Assembly: GCA_029552245.1 (NCBI GenBank)
Contig: JAKPDW010000001.1
Location: 29,763-93,762 of the forward strand
DNA from: Deltaproteobacteria bacterium
GTDB lineage: Bacteria; Desulfobacterota; Desulfomonilia; UBA1062
Direction: 5' to 3'
DNA length: 64,000 nt
In this document: piece after piece, positions 53,664-63,590 of the stretch
Position numbering within the stretch: the stretch's first letter is position 1
Layout: each line of letters opens with the position of its first letter
Notes under the pieces: generated by a model
The model's database searches: none
What the model saw: the letters and a program-made list of their open reading frames with translations, nothing else
What the model was told of the DNA's origin: nothing
Position numbers and translations under genes: made by a program

Positions 53664-54131
53664 GTGCGGTGCCCGCGGTGCCAGGGACTGGACGACAAGG
53701 TCCTCCAGTCCCGCCTCAGCCAGGACGGGAAGGCGATACGGCGAAGGCGCCAGTGCGAGAGGTGCTCTCACCGCTTCACCACCTACGAGAGGATCGAGGA
53801 GATCGTCCCCGTTGTGGTCAAGAAGGATGGGAGGCGGGAGCCCTTCGATGCGGCCAAGCTCGTCGCTGGCGTGAGGACCGCCTGCGGGAAGCGGCCCGTC
53901 GGCGAGGAGCAGATCGAGGCCCTCAAGGATGCCATCGTGCAGGACATCCAGGCCAGGTGGGACCGGGAGGTGCCGTCCTCCTACATCGGCGAGAAGGTGA
54001 TGGAAGGCCTCCACAGGCTCGACCAGGTCGCATACGTGCGCTTCGCCTCGGTATACCGCGAGTTCAAGGACGTGAGCGAGTTCATGGACGAGATCAAGGG
54101 CCTCAAGCGGGCGAGGAAGCCGAGGAGGTGA
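53664..54131 (+). CDS. nrdR: Transcriptional repressor NrdR
   Basis: The 155-residue regulator of ribonucleotide reductase genes has a zinc ribbon (RCPRC...[15 protein letters not shown]) and an ATP-cone ([16 protein letters not shown]...). GTG 53664 gives the normal VRCPRC start. The nrd genes it would control are not in the window. Confidence 0.95.
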   Translation: MRCPRCQGLDDKVLQSRLSQDGKAIRRRRQCERCSHRFTTYERIEEIVPVVVKKDGRREPFDAAKLVAGVRTACGKRPVGEEQIEALKDAIVQDIQARWDREVPSSYIGEKVMEGLHRLDQVAYVRFASVYREFKDVSEFMDEIKGLKRARKPRR

Positions 54132-54200
54132 GGCGCGTGGCAGGCGTGGGCGCCCACGGGGCGCGCCGGAGACGCCACGGCCTCGTGCCGCGGGGTGAGC

Positions 54201-55280
54201 ATGGCAGACGCGCGTGACGCCGAGTTCATGAGGGAGGCGGTACACCTCGCCGGGCAGGCCCTGGGAAGGACCGCTCCCAACCCGAGCGTCGGCGCGGTCG
54301 TGGTCAAAGACGGCCGCGTGGTGGGCAGGGGGTTCCACCCGAAGGCCGGCATGCCGCACGCGGAGATCTACGCCCTCAAGGAGGCGGGGGAGCGCGCCCG
54401 CGGCGCGACCGTCTACGTGACGCTCGAGCCGTGCAACCACTACGGCAGGACGCCCCCCTGCACCGAGGCGCTCATAAAGGCGGGTGTCAAGCGGGTTGTC
54501 GTGGGGAGCCTCGACCCCAACCCCCTGGTCTCCGGGGCGGGTATCAGGCGCCTTGCTGAGGCCGGCGTCGAGGTGGAGACCGGGGTGCTGAAAGACGAGT
54601 GCGGCGGGATCATACTCTGGTACCGCACGTGGGTGGAGAAGAAGCGGCCGTACGTGATCATGAAGGCGGCCATAACCCTGGACGGCAGGATAGCGGCCTC
54701 TTCCGGCGACTCCAGGTGGATCAGCTCCGAGGAGTCCAGGGCCTACGTCCACGAGCTGAGGAACCGGGTGGATGCCGTCCTCGTGGGTCACAAGACGGTG
54801 GCCGCAGACGACCCCATGCTCACCTGCCGCATGCCCGGCGGCAGGGACCCCCTGCGGATCATCCTGGACGCGAGGCTCGTCTCGAAACCCGAGGCCCGAT
54901 GCCTGGGCAAGGGCTCGGTGATCTTCACGGCCGCGCCCGAAGGGTCATGGGCGGCGCACCTTTCGAGGGGCACGGAGCTGGTCCCGGTGTCGCCTGACGA
55001 CACTGGGAGGCTCCCCTGGGGGGAGGTCCTGGGGAAGACCGCTGAGATGGGCGTTCACGCCGTCATGGTCGAGGGCGGGAGCGGCGTGTTTTCCTCGTTG
55101 CTCGCCTCGGGGAACGTGGACAGCCTCTTGCTCTTCATCGCCCCCAGGGTGCTCGGCGGGGGGGTTCCCCTCGTGGACTGGGGCCGCACCGAGCGGGTTG
55201 CCAACGCCATGGGCTTCGTGATAACGAGACTCGATCGCATCGGGAGCGATATCCTCGTGGAGTGCACCCCCGGAGGTTGA
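54201..55280 (+). CDS. ribD: Bifunctional riboflavin deaminase-reductase
   Basis: The 359-residue protein has an N-terminal deaminase with zinc ligands HAEIYAL and PCNHYGRTPPC. The C-terminal reductase has TLDGRIAASSGDSRWIS and EGGSGVFSSLL. It performs the second and third steps of flavin synthesis. ATG 54201 is used; GTG 54195 is the alternative. ribE follows one base after the stop. Confidence 0.96.
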   Translation: MADARDAEFMREAVHLAGQALGRTAPNPSVGAVVVKDGRVVGRGFHPKAGMPHAEIYALKEAGERARGATVYVTLEPCNHYGRTPPCTEALIKAGVKRVVVGSLDPNPLVSGAGIRRLAEAGVEVETGVLKDECGGIILWYRTWVEKKRPYVIMKAAITLDGRIAASSGDSRWISSEESRAYVHELRNRVDAVLVGHKTVAADDPMLTCRMPGGRDPLRIILDARLVSKPEARCLGKGSVIFTAAPEGSWAAHLSRGTELVPVSPDDTGRLPWGEVLGKTAEMGVHAVMVEGGSGVFSSLLASGNVDSLLLFIAPRVLGGGVPLVDWGRTERVANAMGFVITRLDRIGSDILVECTPGG

Positions 55281-55281
55281 G

Positions 55282-55926
55282 ATGTTCACAGGGATCGTCG
55301 AGGCGACGGGAACCGTCGTGTCCAGGGCGCCGTACGGAAGGGGAGTGGTGCTCGAGATCGACTCTCGGCTGGACCTCTCCACCGACGCCGTGGGCGACAG
55401 CATAGCGGTCGACGGCGTGTGCCTCACCGTCACCGAGAAACGAGGCGGTCTCTTCAAGGCGGTGGCATCCGCCGAGACCATCGCGCGCACCACGCTCAAG
55501 GACGTCAGGCCAGGCGCGAGCGTGAACCTCGAGCGGGCCCTGAGGCTCGACTCCCGCCTGGGGGGCCACATCGTGCTCGGCCACGTGGACACCGTGGGCA
55601 CCATCCTGGCGAGGGAGCAGGCGGGCGAGTCGGTGCGCTTCAAGGTGGGCTACGACGGGTCCTTCTCGAGGTACGTGGTGGCGAAGGGCTCCGTGGCCGT
55701 GGACGGGATATCGCTGACCGTCAACGAGGCGCTGGGGGATGCGTTCACGGTCAACATCATCCCCCACACCGCCGGGTCCACTTCCTTGACAGGCAAGGGT
55801 GCGGGTGTTAGGGTGAACATCGAGTTCGACATCCTGGGGAAGTATGTCGAAAATCTGCTGAAAAAGAGAGGGGTTGGAGGAATCGAGACCCTTCTCGAAC
55901 AGGCGGGCTTCAAGCGCAGGGAGTGA
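55282..55926 (+). CDS. ribE: Riboflavin synthase alpha chain
   Basis: The 214-residue protein is a tandem repeat of two lumazine-binding barrels ([26 protein letters not shown]; then [27 protein letters not shown]). It makes riboflavin from two molecules of 6,7-dimethyl-8-ribityllumazine. It is coupled to ribD and ribBA. Confidence 0.96.
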   Translation: MFTGIVEATGTVVSRAPYGRGVVLEIDSRLDLSTDAVGDSIAVDGVCLTVTEKRGGLFKAVASAETIARTTLKDVRPGASVNLERALRLDSRLGGHIVLGHVDTVGTILAREQAGESVRFKVGYDGSFSRYVVAKGSVAVDGISLTVNEALGDAFTVNIIPHTAGSTSLTGKGAGVRVNIEFDILGKYVENLLKKRGVGGIETLLEQAGFKRRE

Positions 55927-55931
55927 CACAC

Positions 55932-57134
55932 ATGCCGACGTGCACCGTGGAAGAGGCGGTTTACGAGCTCCAGCAGGGTCGCATGATCATCCTGGTGGAC
56001 GACGAGGACCGGGAGAACGAGGGCGATCTCACCATGGCGGCCGAGTTCGTCACGGCCGAGGCCATCAACTTCATGGCCAAGCACGGAAGGGGTCTCATCT
56101 GCCTGGCGCTCGCACCCGAGATCGCCGACCGGCTGGACCTGCAGCCCATGGTACGCGACAACACGAGCCGGTTCGGGACGGGGTTCACCGTCTCCATCGA
56201 GGCGAAGAGGGGGGTCACCACGGGGATTTCGGCGGCCGACCGGGCGCACACCATCCGCACGGCCATCGACCCGGCCACCCGGCCTGACGACCTCGCGCGG
56301 CCCGGGCACGTGTTCCCCCTCAGGGCGAGGCCGGGCGGCACGCTCGTCAGGACGGGGCAGACGGAAGGCTCGGTCGACCTGTGCCGCATCGCCGGGCTGA
56401 AGCCGGGCGCCGTCATCTGCGAGATCATGAACGACGACGGCACCATGGCGCGCAGGCCCCAGCTCGAGGAGTTCGCCCGCGCCTTCGGCCTCAAGATATG
56501 CACCATAGCCGACATCATCGCCCACCGCATCAGGACGGAGACCCTCGTCCGCGAGGTGGTGCGGGCCAAGCTGCCGGCCGAGGACGGCTCGTTCGAGCTC
56601 GTGGGCTTCGACAACGACATAGACGACAAGGAGCACATCGCCCTCGTCAAGGGGCCCATCGACCCCGAAGAGCCCGTGCTCGTGCGCGTGCACTCCGAGT
56701 GTTTGACGGGCGACGTCTTCCACTCGCTCAGGTGCGACTGCGGCGCACAGCTCCATCGCGCCATGGAGATGATCGAGGAGGCCGGCAGGGGCGTGATCGT
56801 GTACATGAGGCAGGAGGGAAGGGGTATCGGCCTCATCAACAAGCTCAAGGCCTACCACCTCCAGGACAAGGGAAAGGACACCGTGGAGGCGAACGTGGAG
56901 CTGGGCTTCCCCGCGGACCTCAGGGATTACGGCATCGGCGCCCAGATCCTCCTTCACCTGGGGGTGCGCAAGATGCGGCTCATGACGAACAACCCCAAGA
57001 AGATCATAGGGCTCGAGGGATACGGCCTGGAGATCGTGGAGAGGGTCCCGATCGAGATCCCGCCCACCCTCGAGAACCAGAGGTACCTCAAGACCAAGAA
57101 AGAAAAGATGGGACACATCCTGGAGGTGGTGTGA
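55932..57134 (+). CDS. ribBA: Fused DHBP synthase / GTP cyclohydrolase II
   Basis: In this 400-residue protein the N-terminal half is RibB, with the acidic loop [15 protein letters not shown] and [12 protein letters not shown]. The C-terminal half is RibA, with zinc ligands [20 protein letters not shown] and RQEGRGIGL. It supplies both precursors of the pathway. ATG 55932 has GGGAG at 8 bases; GTG 55923 overlaps the ribE stop. Its stop overlaps the ribH ATG by one base. Confidence 0.96.
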   Translation: MPTCTVEEAVYELQQGRMIILVDDEDRENEGDLTMAAEFVTAEAINFMAKHGRGLICLALAPEIADRLDLQPMVRDNTSRFGTGFTVSIEAKRGVTTGISAADRAHTIRTAIDPATRPDDLARPGHVFPLRARPGGTLVRTGQTEGSVDLCRIAGLKPGAVICEIMNDDGTMARRPQLEEFARAFGLKICTIADIIAHRIRTETLVREVVRAKLPAEDGSFELVGFDNDIDDKEHIALVKGPIDPEEPVLVRVHSECLTGDVFHSLRCDCGAQLHRAMEMIEEAGRGVIVYMRQEGRGIGLINKLKAYHLQDKGKDTVEANVELGFPADLRDYGIGAQILLHLGVRKMRLMTNNPKKIIGLEGYGLEIVERVPIEIPPTLENQRYLKTKKEKMGHILEVV

Positions 57135-57598
57135 TGGCGCAGGTCATAGAGGGGAAGCTTGCCGGCAAGGGGAAGAAGGTCGCGATCGTGGCGAGCAGGT
57201 TCAACGACTTCGTCACGGCGAGGCTGGTCGAGGGGGCACTCGACGCCCTGGGCCGTCATGACGTGGCAGCCGAAGACATCACGATCTACAAGGTGCCGGG
57301 GGCCTTCGAGATCCCGGCCGTGGCCAAGAAGGTGGCCCTCTTTGCCGCAGTGGACGGTGTCATATGCCTGGGCGCGGTCATCAGGGGGTCGACGCCCCAC
57401 TTCGATTACGTGGCGGCCGAGGTGAGCAAGGGCGTGGCGCTCGTGGGCCTCGAGGCCAAGATCCCCGTGGTCTTCGGGGTCCTCACCACCGACACCGTCG
57501 AGCAGGCCATCGAGCGAGCAGGCACCAAGGCGGGGAACAAGGGCTTCGACGCCGCCATGGCGCTCCTCGAGATGATGGATCTCTACGGCCGCATCTGA
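57134..57598 (+). CDS. ribH: 6,7-dimethyl-8-ribityllumazine synthase
   Basis: The 154-residue protein has [33 protein letters not shown], the substrate loop [14 protein letters not shown] and [20 protein letters not shown]. It completes the rib set in this operon (ribD, ribE, ribBA, ribH). It starts within the ribBA stop (GTGATG). Confidence 0.97.
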   Translation: MAQVIEGKLAGKGKKVAIVASRFNDFVTARLVEGALDALGRHDVAAEDITIYKVPGAFEIPAVAKKVALFAAVDGVICLGAVIRGSTPHFDYVAAEVSKGVALVGLEAKIPVVFGVLTTDTVEQAIERAGTKAGNKGFDAAMALLEMMDLYGRI

Positions 57599-57611
57599 CC
57601 GGCGCAGGTCC

Positions 57612-58055
57612 ATGAAACAGAGGAGTAGGTCGAGGGAAGTGGCCCTCCAGTACCTCTACCAAGTGGACATGACGGGGAGCCACACCGAGCAGGCCATGCA
57701 AGATTTCTTCGCCCACTTCGTCGAGGACGTGGAGCTCGTTCCGTACGCCAAGGACATCATTGCGGGCGTGTGCGACCACCTCGTGGAGATTGACGAGCTC
57801 ATAGAGAAGGCGTCCACGAACTGGAGCGTCAGCCGCATGTCCGCGACCGACCGCAACATCCTGCGCATCGCCGCCTACGAGCTGGCCTTCCGCGACGACG
57901 TGCCCTACAAGGTGGTCATCAACGAGGCCATCGAGATAGCCAAGAGGTACGGGTCACCGAAGCTGCCGTCGTTCGCCAACGGGGTGCTCGACAGGGTCTG
58001 GAACCTGATTTCGGGCGGTCGGGACGACGGCGGGGATCAGGAAGGCCTCACTTGA
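57612..58055 (+). CDS. nusB: Transcription antitermination factor NusB
   Basis: The 147-residue helical protein has SREVALQYLYQVDM, a C-terminal NEAIEIAKRYGSPKLPSFANG and GVLDRV, as in the NusB family. It follows ribH as in many genomes. Its last 8 bases overlap the end of the convergent pentapeptide gene. Confidence 0.96.
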   Translation: MKQRSRSREVALQYLYQVDMTGSHTEQAMQDFFAHFVEDVELVPYAKDIIAGVCDHLVEIDELIEKASTNWSVSRMSATDRNILRIAAYELAFRDDVPYKVVINEAIEIAKRYGSPKLPSFANGVLDRVWNLISGGRDDGGDQEGLT

Positions 58056-58752
58056 TGAGGCCCTGCACCTTGGCCCGCTCCACGATGACGCCCTTCTGCG
58101 AGCTCCCGGTGATGTCGAGACCCCGTGCCGCAAGGAGCGTCAGGTCGACGCGCTCGATGACCGACTCCCTGATCCTGACGCCGTCCATCATGCTGCAGGC
58201 GAGACAGGCGCCGCTCAGGTTCGCCTTGTTCATGCTCGTGTTCACCAGGTAGGACATCCCGAAGTTCGCGTCCGTCGCGTCGCACCCGTCGAGGATGCAG
58301 TTCTCGAGCAGGCAGAAGAGGAAGCGGCATCCCCTGAGGTTCGACCCCGAGAGGTCCACGTCCTTGAGCATGCAGTGCGTGAAGGTCGCGCCCATGAGGT
58401 TCGCCTTCCTCATGTCCCTTCCTGCGATGGTCACCCGGGTGAGCCTGGTGTTCACGAGGGTGATCCTGGTCAGGGTGCAGCTGCTCAGATCCGTGTCCTT
58501 GAGGGAGGTCTCGCTCAGGTGGGCGCCCGAGAGGTTGGTGTTCTTGAACACGGCCTCGTCCAGGTTCGCGCGTTCCAGGTGCGATTCCTCGAGATTGACG
58601 TCCGTGAGGTTGACCTTGCCGAGGTCCGATCCCCTGAGGTTGGCGCACCCGAGGTCGAGGGACGAGAGGTCGAGACCCCTGAGGTACTCTCCCTCGACCG
58701 GCGTGCCGACGGAGACCATCTCGAAGAGCCTGTCGCGGTTGATGACGTTCAT
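58048..58752 (-). CDS. Pentapeptide-repeat protein
   Basis: Nearly all of the 234 residues are A(D/N)LxX repeats (LDLSSLDLGCANLRGSDLGK, LERANLDEAVFKNTNLSGAH, ANLMGATFTH, and so on), predicting a right-handed quadrilateral beta-helix. Function is unknown; some relatives mimic DNA, others are scaffolds. Its ATG overlaps the DUF342 stop (ATGA), so the two are probably made together. It is convergent with nusB. Confidence 0.9.
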   Translation of the reverse strand: MNVINRDRLFEMVSVGTPVEGEYLRGLDLSSLDLGCANLRGSDLGKVNLTDVNLEESHLERANLDEAVFKNTNLSGAHLSETSLKDTDLSSCTLTRITLVNTRLTRVTIAGRDMRKANLMGATFTHCMLKDVDLSGSNLRGCRFLFCLLENCILDGCDATDANFGMSYLVNTSMNKANLSGACLACSMMDGVRIRESVIERVDLTLLAARGLDITGSSQKGVIVERAKVQGLIK

Positions 58753-60176
58753 TCCTTGGCCTCCAGGATCTTCTTCACCTCGGGGACGCATATGAACCCG
58801 TGCGAGACCACCTGGCCGTCATGTATGGAGTAATGGATGTTGTCCGCCGGCTCGGAGAGCGTGATGCTCGCCATGCCTATGCGTATCGTGGTCCCCGGGT
58901 ATGCCCTGCCCTCGATGTAGATGTTTCCCAAGAAGGCGCGGGACATCTTGTTCGCGATCTCGATGAGCCGTGCATTCTTGCCGAGGAGGGTCTTCCTGAG
59001 GCTCTCCATGGCCTCGAGGATCCTCTCGTAGAGCATTTCCTGCTGGCGCGTGAGCTCGCTTGACGACCTGATCGCCCTGAGCTTCACGAGCGACGAGTGC
59101 AGCCTCAAAAAGTCGAGGGCCTTCTCCTCTATCTCCGCCTTGAGCCTCTCCTCCTCCTGCCTGAGCACCGGGCTGTGGCCGATGCTGAGCTCGGTGGGGA
59201 TCCCGGCGTCCTCCGCCCCCACGGTGTTGCAGTAGATCCACGTGTCCGAGGACACCTTGCTGGAGACGATGAACCCCTTCGGGTTCTTGACCACCAAGGG
59301 CCCTGCGGCGGAGACGAGACTGTTGCGGATGTAGTCGCTCACCACGATCTCTTTTTCCGCCCTCACGTGGGCGTCCTGGACGAATTTGACGTGTATGCCC
59401 CCGTTGGCCGTCACCAGGGCCTTCTCCTGGCCGAGGATGCCTCCCGCTATCCTGATGTCGCCCCCCGCCTCCAGGATGACCCTCCCCACCGTGGAGGCGA
59501 TGGTGATGTCTTTGCCTGCGTGGATCTCGTACCCGTCGCCCACCTCGCCCTGGACGACGACCGAGCCGTTGAACCGGATGTTGCCCACGGATGCGTCGAC
59601 GTCGTGGACCGTGTAGACGGGTTCCACGATGACCATGTTCTCGGCCCACCTGACGAGCCCGTCCAGGGATGCGAACATCTGGGTCCTGTCCGCCGAGTAG
59701 CTCACGTTCGTGCCGCCCGGCAGTTTTGCCGGGGTTCCTTCCTTCCCCGGTATTTCCTCGTTCCTGACGGTGATGCCGTTCTTGCCCGGACGGGGCTGGA
59801 TCACCTCGCAGAGGATGTCGCCCTTCTTCACGTTCTGGATGAGGTTCAGGTCGCGGAGGTTGACCTTGCCGGTGGGGTCTTCCTTGATGACCACCCGGGG
59901 CCGCTCCTTCTCGAAGTGGAACTTCACGTAGCCGTCGGAGCCGGCTTCCGGCTTGACACCCCTGGCGAAGACCACCCACTGGTTCACGATCTTCTCCCGG
60001 GCCACCTTCTCGATGGCCTCCCTGTCCACGCCGTAGGTGATGCCCTCGGATGAGGCCGCCTCGATGAGGTCTTCGGCGCGGATCTCCCCGACATCGGCCC
60101 CGAGCGGTATGATCCTCAGGGAACCGGTCATGCCGCCGTCAGAGATGTAGAACTCCACCCGGTAGTCTTTCTCCAC
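58749..60176 (-). CDS. DUF342 (FapA-like) polymer-forming protein
   Basis: In the 475-residue protein an N-terminal domain (KDYRVEFYISDGGMTGSLRI) precedes DUF342 beta-helical repeats at residues ~160-300 (VGNIRFNGSVVVQGEVGDGY, IHAGKDITIAS, GGDIRIAGGILGQEKALVTA). A coiled coil (EEERLKAEIEEKALDFLRLH) and a C-terminal strand region follow. The family is implicated in polymer or envelope-associated assemblies, but its role is unsettled. The start is GTG 60176 with no obvious ribosome site. Two beta-helix proteins in one transcript suggest a shared assembly. Confidence 0.87.
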   Translation of the reverse strand: MEKDYRVEFYISDGGMTGSLRIIPLGADVGEIRAEDLIEAASSEGITYGVDREAIEKVAREKIVNQWVVFARGVKPEAGSDGYVKFHFEKERPRVVIKEDPTGKVNLRDLNLIQNVKKGDILCEVIQPRPGKNGITVRNEEIPGKEGTPAKLPGGTNVSYSADRTQMFASLDGLVRWAENMVIVEPVYTVHDVDASVGNIRFNGSVVVQGEVGDGYEIHAGKDITIASTVGRVILEAGGDIRIAGGILGQEKALVTANGGIHVKFVQDAHVRAEKEIVVSDYIRNSLVSAAGPLVVKNPKGFIVSSKVSSDTWIYCNTVGAEDAGIPTELSIGHSPVLRQEEERLKAEIEEKALDFLRLHSSLVKLRAIRSSSELTRQQEMLYERILEAMESLRKTLLGKNARLIEIANKMSRAFLGNIYIEGRAYPGTTIRIGMASITLSEPADNIHYSIHDGQVVSHGFICVPEVKKILEAKE

Positions 60177-60332
60177 AAGAGTGTTCTTCGGAGTCGGGTG
60201 GATAAAACTTTATATTCTCATGCAGGTCGGCACGCCGTGACCCTCCGGGGTCAAACCACGCGTTCGACGAGACGCTCGCCGGCTCTCCGGCGCATCCCCG
60301 GAGCCCGTCCCCTGCGGGATGCCCGGCATGCG

Positions 60333-60572
60333 TCACGAAGAAGGGCCAGCCTCGTCCTTGGGCCCGGGTGCACCTTCCTGCACGTCTGGTTGGTCAGGTT
60401 CCCCGTGGTGGGCGTATGGGCTGCAGGCCGCCTTTCTCCGGCACAGGACACACCTCGTGTCTGCGCACCACTGGCAGGAAAAGCAGTCCGCGCAGGGGTG
60501 CTTCTTGGGGGCGTTCGTCGTATCGGGCTCATACACGAGCCCTGTGACCCCGTCTATACGGACAAACGGCAT
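60333..60572 (-). CDS. Small cysteine-rich protein of unknown function
   Basis: The 79-residue frame opens MPFVRIDGVTGLVYEPDTT and then has CADCFSCQWCADTRCVLCR (residues ~27-45), six cysteines as CxxC pairs. I consider it a real gene because of this compact motif and a GGGGG site before the ATG; the residues after ~46 look less constrained. It could bind a metal or Fe-S cluster. No partner is evident. Confidence 0.5.
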   Translation of the reverse strand: MPFVRIDGVTGLVYEPDTTNAPKKHPCADCFSCQWCADTRCVLCRRKAACSPYAHHGEPDQPDVQEGAPGPKDEAGPSS

Positions 60573-60885
60573 GGTTGCACCCCCGAAGGCATGGGCGTGT
60601 GGGAGGGCCGGATCGCCGGTTGCCCGGCAGTGACCGAAGCGGACACGCGCCGGGCTCGGCAGTCACCGGGAAGGCCCGCCGGCTTCCGCACCCGGGTGAG
60701 GGGGCCGAAGCGGCTGCAGGGTCGCGGGCGGCATCGCGGGGTGATCCGATTCCCACGGCGCGGGTGCGCCCTCTGCATAAGAGGCAGCCCCGTGTCCCCG
60801 GACGATGCCCCTCTCTTTGGCTGCAGCCCCCGGGCGAAGGGACAACCCGTCGTGCGCCAGGCCGGCTCTGCTGGCATCCTGCGGC
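60573..60885. other. Intergenic region without recognised feature
   Basis: GC-rich sequence between the small Cys-rich gene and the phospholipase-like gene; nothing supported. Confidence 0.3.
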
Positions 60886-61785
60886 TCATGGGGCGCTCGT
60901 GTGCCTCACCTGGGCCACGCTCACCCCGACCATGCCGGTATCGAGGCTGGCGCCGGGTATGGCTTCCTCGAGCTCCCTCCTCGTCGTCCTGCCGCAGGCG
61001 AAGGCCCACGCGGCGTTCATCATGGCTGCGGCATGGCGGCCTGCCTTGTCGAAGAGCTCGCCTGCGGACGTGGTGTACGGCGCCCCCACCACGAGGTCCT
61101 GGGCCTCGATGGTCTCGGGGAAACGGGCGTCTCCTGCGTCTGCGTAGAAGAGCCCCAGGGCCTCCTGCGGGACCGCCCGCGTCCTCCTTGAGGCCCACAC
61201 CGCGACACGGTAGAGGGCGGCGCTCCTGAAGGCGAGGTTGAAGGCCGCCTGGCGGGCGAGCGCGCACCTGACGTCCAGGGCGCGGGCGCCGAAGTCCCGC
61301 GCGAGGATCGCCTCCAGGGCGAGCCCCCTGGTATGCCAGGGGCGGATGATCCTGTGGAGCATGAACCCGTGCGAGAGCCCCGCGTCCAGCGAGGTCTCCA
61401 GCCTGCGGTGGAGCCTGACCGCCTGGGCCTTTCTCGCCGGGTCCGGGTCGTAGTAGTTGCCGGTGAGGAAGTAGACCACCGGGTGGAACGCGATGTCCAG
61501 GGCGCAGTGGGTGAGGAACCCGAGCACGAACGCGAGGTCGGCCTGATCGGGCCCGGCATCGAGGACCTTGAACACGAGCGTGTTGGTGGGGTTGCCGTCC
61601 CTGCCGTGGAACGTCTCCGAGATGCTCACCAGCTCCCTGCGGGGGCTGTAGTAGAACGTGTCCGGCATGACTGACCCGAGGAGGTAGCTCGAGAGGTGCG
61701 AAGAGACCGTCCGCAGCATGTCGGCCCCTATGGACCGGCCGAGCATGCTGTATGCGAACCAGAGGTGCGTGTTCTCCTTCGGCAT
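60886..61785 (-). CDS. Zinc-dependent phospholipase C-like protein
   Basis: The 299-residue protein starts PKENTHLWFAYSML. It has the His/Asp pattern of the bacterial zinc-dependent PLC family: PDTFYYSP, TFHGRDGNP, and HCALDIAFHPVVYFLTGNYY, with a distal LSHGFMLHRI. It lacks a signal peptide, so it may act on internal phospholipids or another phosphoester. Catalytic function is inferred from family only. Confidence 0.82.
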   Translation of the reverse strand: MPKENTHLWFAYSMLGRSIGADMLRTVSSHLSSYLLGSVMPDTFYYSPRRELVSISETFHGRDGNPTNTLVFKVLDAGPDQADLAFVLGFLTHCALDIAFHPVVYFLTGNYYDPDPARKAQAVRLHRRLETSLDAGLSHGFMLHRIIRPWHTRGLALEAILARDFGARALDVRCALARQAAFNLAFRSAALYRVAVWASRRTRAVPQEALGLFYADAGDARFPETIEAQDLVVGAPYTTSAGELFDKAGRHAAAMMNAAWAFACGRTTRRELEEAIPGASLDTGMVGVSVAQVRHTSAP

Positions 61786-62093
61786 GCGGGATCCTTCCCT
61801 GTGCTGGCCGAACTATATCCGGTCAGGCCCGTGCTGTAAAGCGGCCTGATGGCGAAGGGGGCGGCTGCAAGGCGCCTCGGGACCGATGCCCGTCTGCTGG
61901 CCTTGTCCGTTTGCCCCCAGGATCCCGTCTCAGGGCGGTCCAGGGGGTGTCTCCCTCCACATGTTCCGGCATCCCGACCCCCAGTGAGGCGCGCCCTTGT
62001 GTGCCCGAGGCGTCCCGGCAGCGGTGACCGTTGACATCGCGGCGCACAGCTGTCACTATGTATGCCATACAACACGACGAGGGAGCACCGGGA
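61786..62093. other. Divergent intergenic region
   Basis: About 300 bases between the phospholipase-like and acyl-CoA synthetase genes. No convincing -35/-10 pair or hairpin was identified. Confidence 0.3.
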
Positions 62094-63590
62094 ATGGCAT
62101 ACGCACACCCTGATACCTCGCGCAGCAGGGATGACCTCTTCGATCGCATCTTCCACCCCCAATCGGTCGCGGTGATAGGCGTGTCCAGCCGAGGGGGAGG
62201 CTTCGGGAGCGGCATCCTCGACTCCCTCGAGGCGATAGGGTTCGAGGGCAGGCTCTACGCGGTCAACGCACGGGGAGGTCGGTACAAGGGCCGCAAGCTC
62301 TACGAGAGCGTGCTGGAGATCCCCGACGAGGTGGACTTCGCCGTCATAGCCGTCCCGGCCGAGCTCGTCCCGGAGGTGCTCGAGGAGTGCAGGGTCAAGG
62401 GCGTGCTTGCCTCGGAGATCCTGTCTTCCGGTTTCTCGGAGACCGGGACCGATGAGGGGAAAAGGCTCGAGGAACGCATAGCCGCGATATCGAGGACCGG
62501 CATCAGGGTCATCGGCCCCAACTGCTTCGGCGTGTACTGCCCGAAGAGCGGGCTCACCCTGTTGCCCGGCCCGGACCTGTCGAGGCAGAGCGGTGAGGTG
62601 GCGTTCCTTTCGCAGAGCGGCGGCATGGCCATCGACCTCGCCAACATAGGCACGTGGCTCGGCCTGCGGTTCTCGAAGGTGGTGAGCTACGGCAACGGGG
62701 TGGACCTGAGGGAGACCGAGCTCCTGGACTACCTCGGCTCAGACCCCCAGACCAGGGTCGTGGGGATGTATATCGAGGGTGTGAGAGACGCCAGGGCCTT
62801 TCTCGATGTCCTCACGAAAGTGTCGGCCGTCAAACCGGTGGTCGTGCTCAAGGGGGGGCTCTCGGACGCCGGTGCCAGGATGGTGGCCAGCCACACGGGG
62901 TCCCTCGGGGGCAGCCGTGTCCTGTGGGAAGCCGCCCTCAGGCAGGCGGGCGCCGTGGTCGTCGACGACATCTGGGACCTGGCGTACACCCTGCTGGCCT
63001 TCTCGATGCTGCCCCTTCGGGACTACCGGGGTGTCTGTGTGGCAGGCGGCGGCGGCGCGCTCGGCGTGAGCGCCGGGGATGCGGCCGAGCGCGAGGGCCT
63101 GACGCTGCCCGCTTTCGACGAGACCGTGAGCGACCGGATACTCGCCTGCCTGCCGAGACCCGGTTCCAGCGCGCGCAACCCCGTCGACGCCGCGAACCCG
63201 TTCGTCGGCCCCGATGCCTTCGACCACGTGTTCAGGATAGCCGCGACCGACGACAGGATAGACATGCATCTCCTCATCCAGCTGCTCCACCACTACAGGC
63301 CGCTGGCAAGGTCCATGGGCGTGTCCCTGCTCGAGATGGTACCCTACCGGGAGCTCGCCCGTGTCCTTGCCGCCGTGAGGGACGACACGGGCAAGCCGGT
63401 GGTCCTCGTGATGCCCGACTACAGGCAGGGGACGGACAGCATCGACATCGGCGAGCTCATACGGCACGCGAGACAGGCGTTCGTAGAGCACGGGCTGCCT
63501 GTCTTCCCCGACCTCTCGAATGCGCTCAGGGCGACGAGCCGCGTGTCGGGGTACGTGCGCATGCTGCGGGCCCGCACGTCACGCCCGTGA
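62094..63590 (+). CDS. ADP-forming acyl-CoA synthetase alpha-type subunit
   Basis: The 498-residue protein has a CoA-binding Rossmann domain (FHPQSVAVIGVSSRGGGFGS), then two succinyl-CoA-ligase-like domains (GPNCFGVYCPKSGL, SQSGGMAIDLANIG). The phosphohistidine segment is ASHTGSLGGSRVLWEAA. It interconverts acyl-CoA with acid plus ATP when joined to an ATP-grasp beta chain. No beta chain follows, as an IS element comes next, so the partner is elsewhere or was displaced. ATG 62094 follows GGGAG. Confidence 0.88.
   Translation: MAYAHPDTSRSRDDLFDRIFHPQSVAVIGVSSRGGGFGSGILDSLEAIGFEGRLYAVNARGGRYKGRKLYESVLEIPDEVDFAVIAVPAELVPEVLEECRVKGVLASEILSSGFSETGTDEGKRLEERIAAISRTGIRVIGPNCFGVYCPKSGLTLLPGPDLSRQSGEVAFLSQSGGMAIDLANIGTWLGLRFSKVVSYGNGVDLRETELLDYLGSDPQTRVVGMYIEGVRDARAFLDVLTKVSAVKPVVVLKGGLSDAGARMVASHTGSLGGSRVLWEAALRQAGAVVVDDIWDLAYTLLAFSMLPLRDYRGVCVAGGGGALGVSAGDAAEREGLTLPAFDETVSDRILACLPRPGSSARNPVDAANPFVGPDAFDHVFRIAATDDRIDMHLLIQLLHHYRPLARSMGVSLLEMVPYRELARVLAAVRDDTGKPVVLVMPDYRQGTDSIDIGELIRHARQAFVEHGLPVFPDLSNALRATSRVSGYVRMLRARTSRP

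Noticed and set aside
54132..54200. FMN riboswitch ahead of ribD
   Set aside because: The gap between nrdR and ribD is only ~70 bases with no RFN-type conserved segments; the genes are inside an operon.
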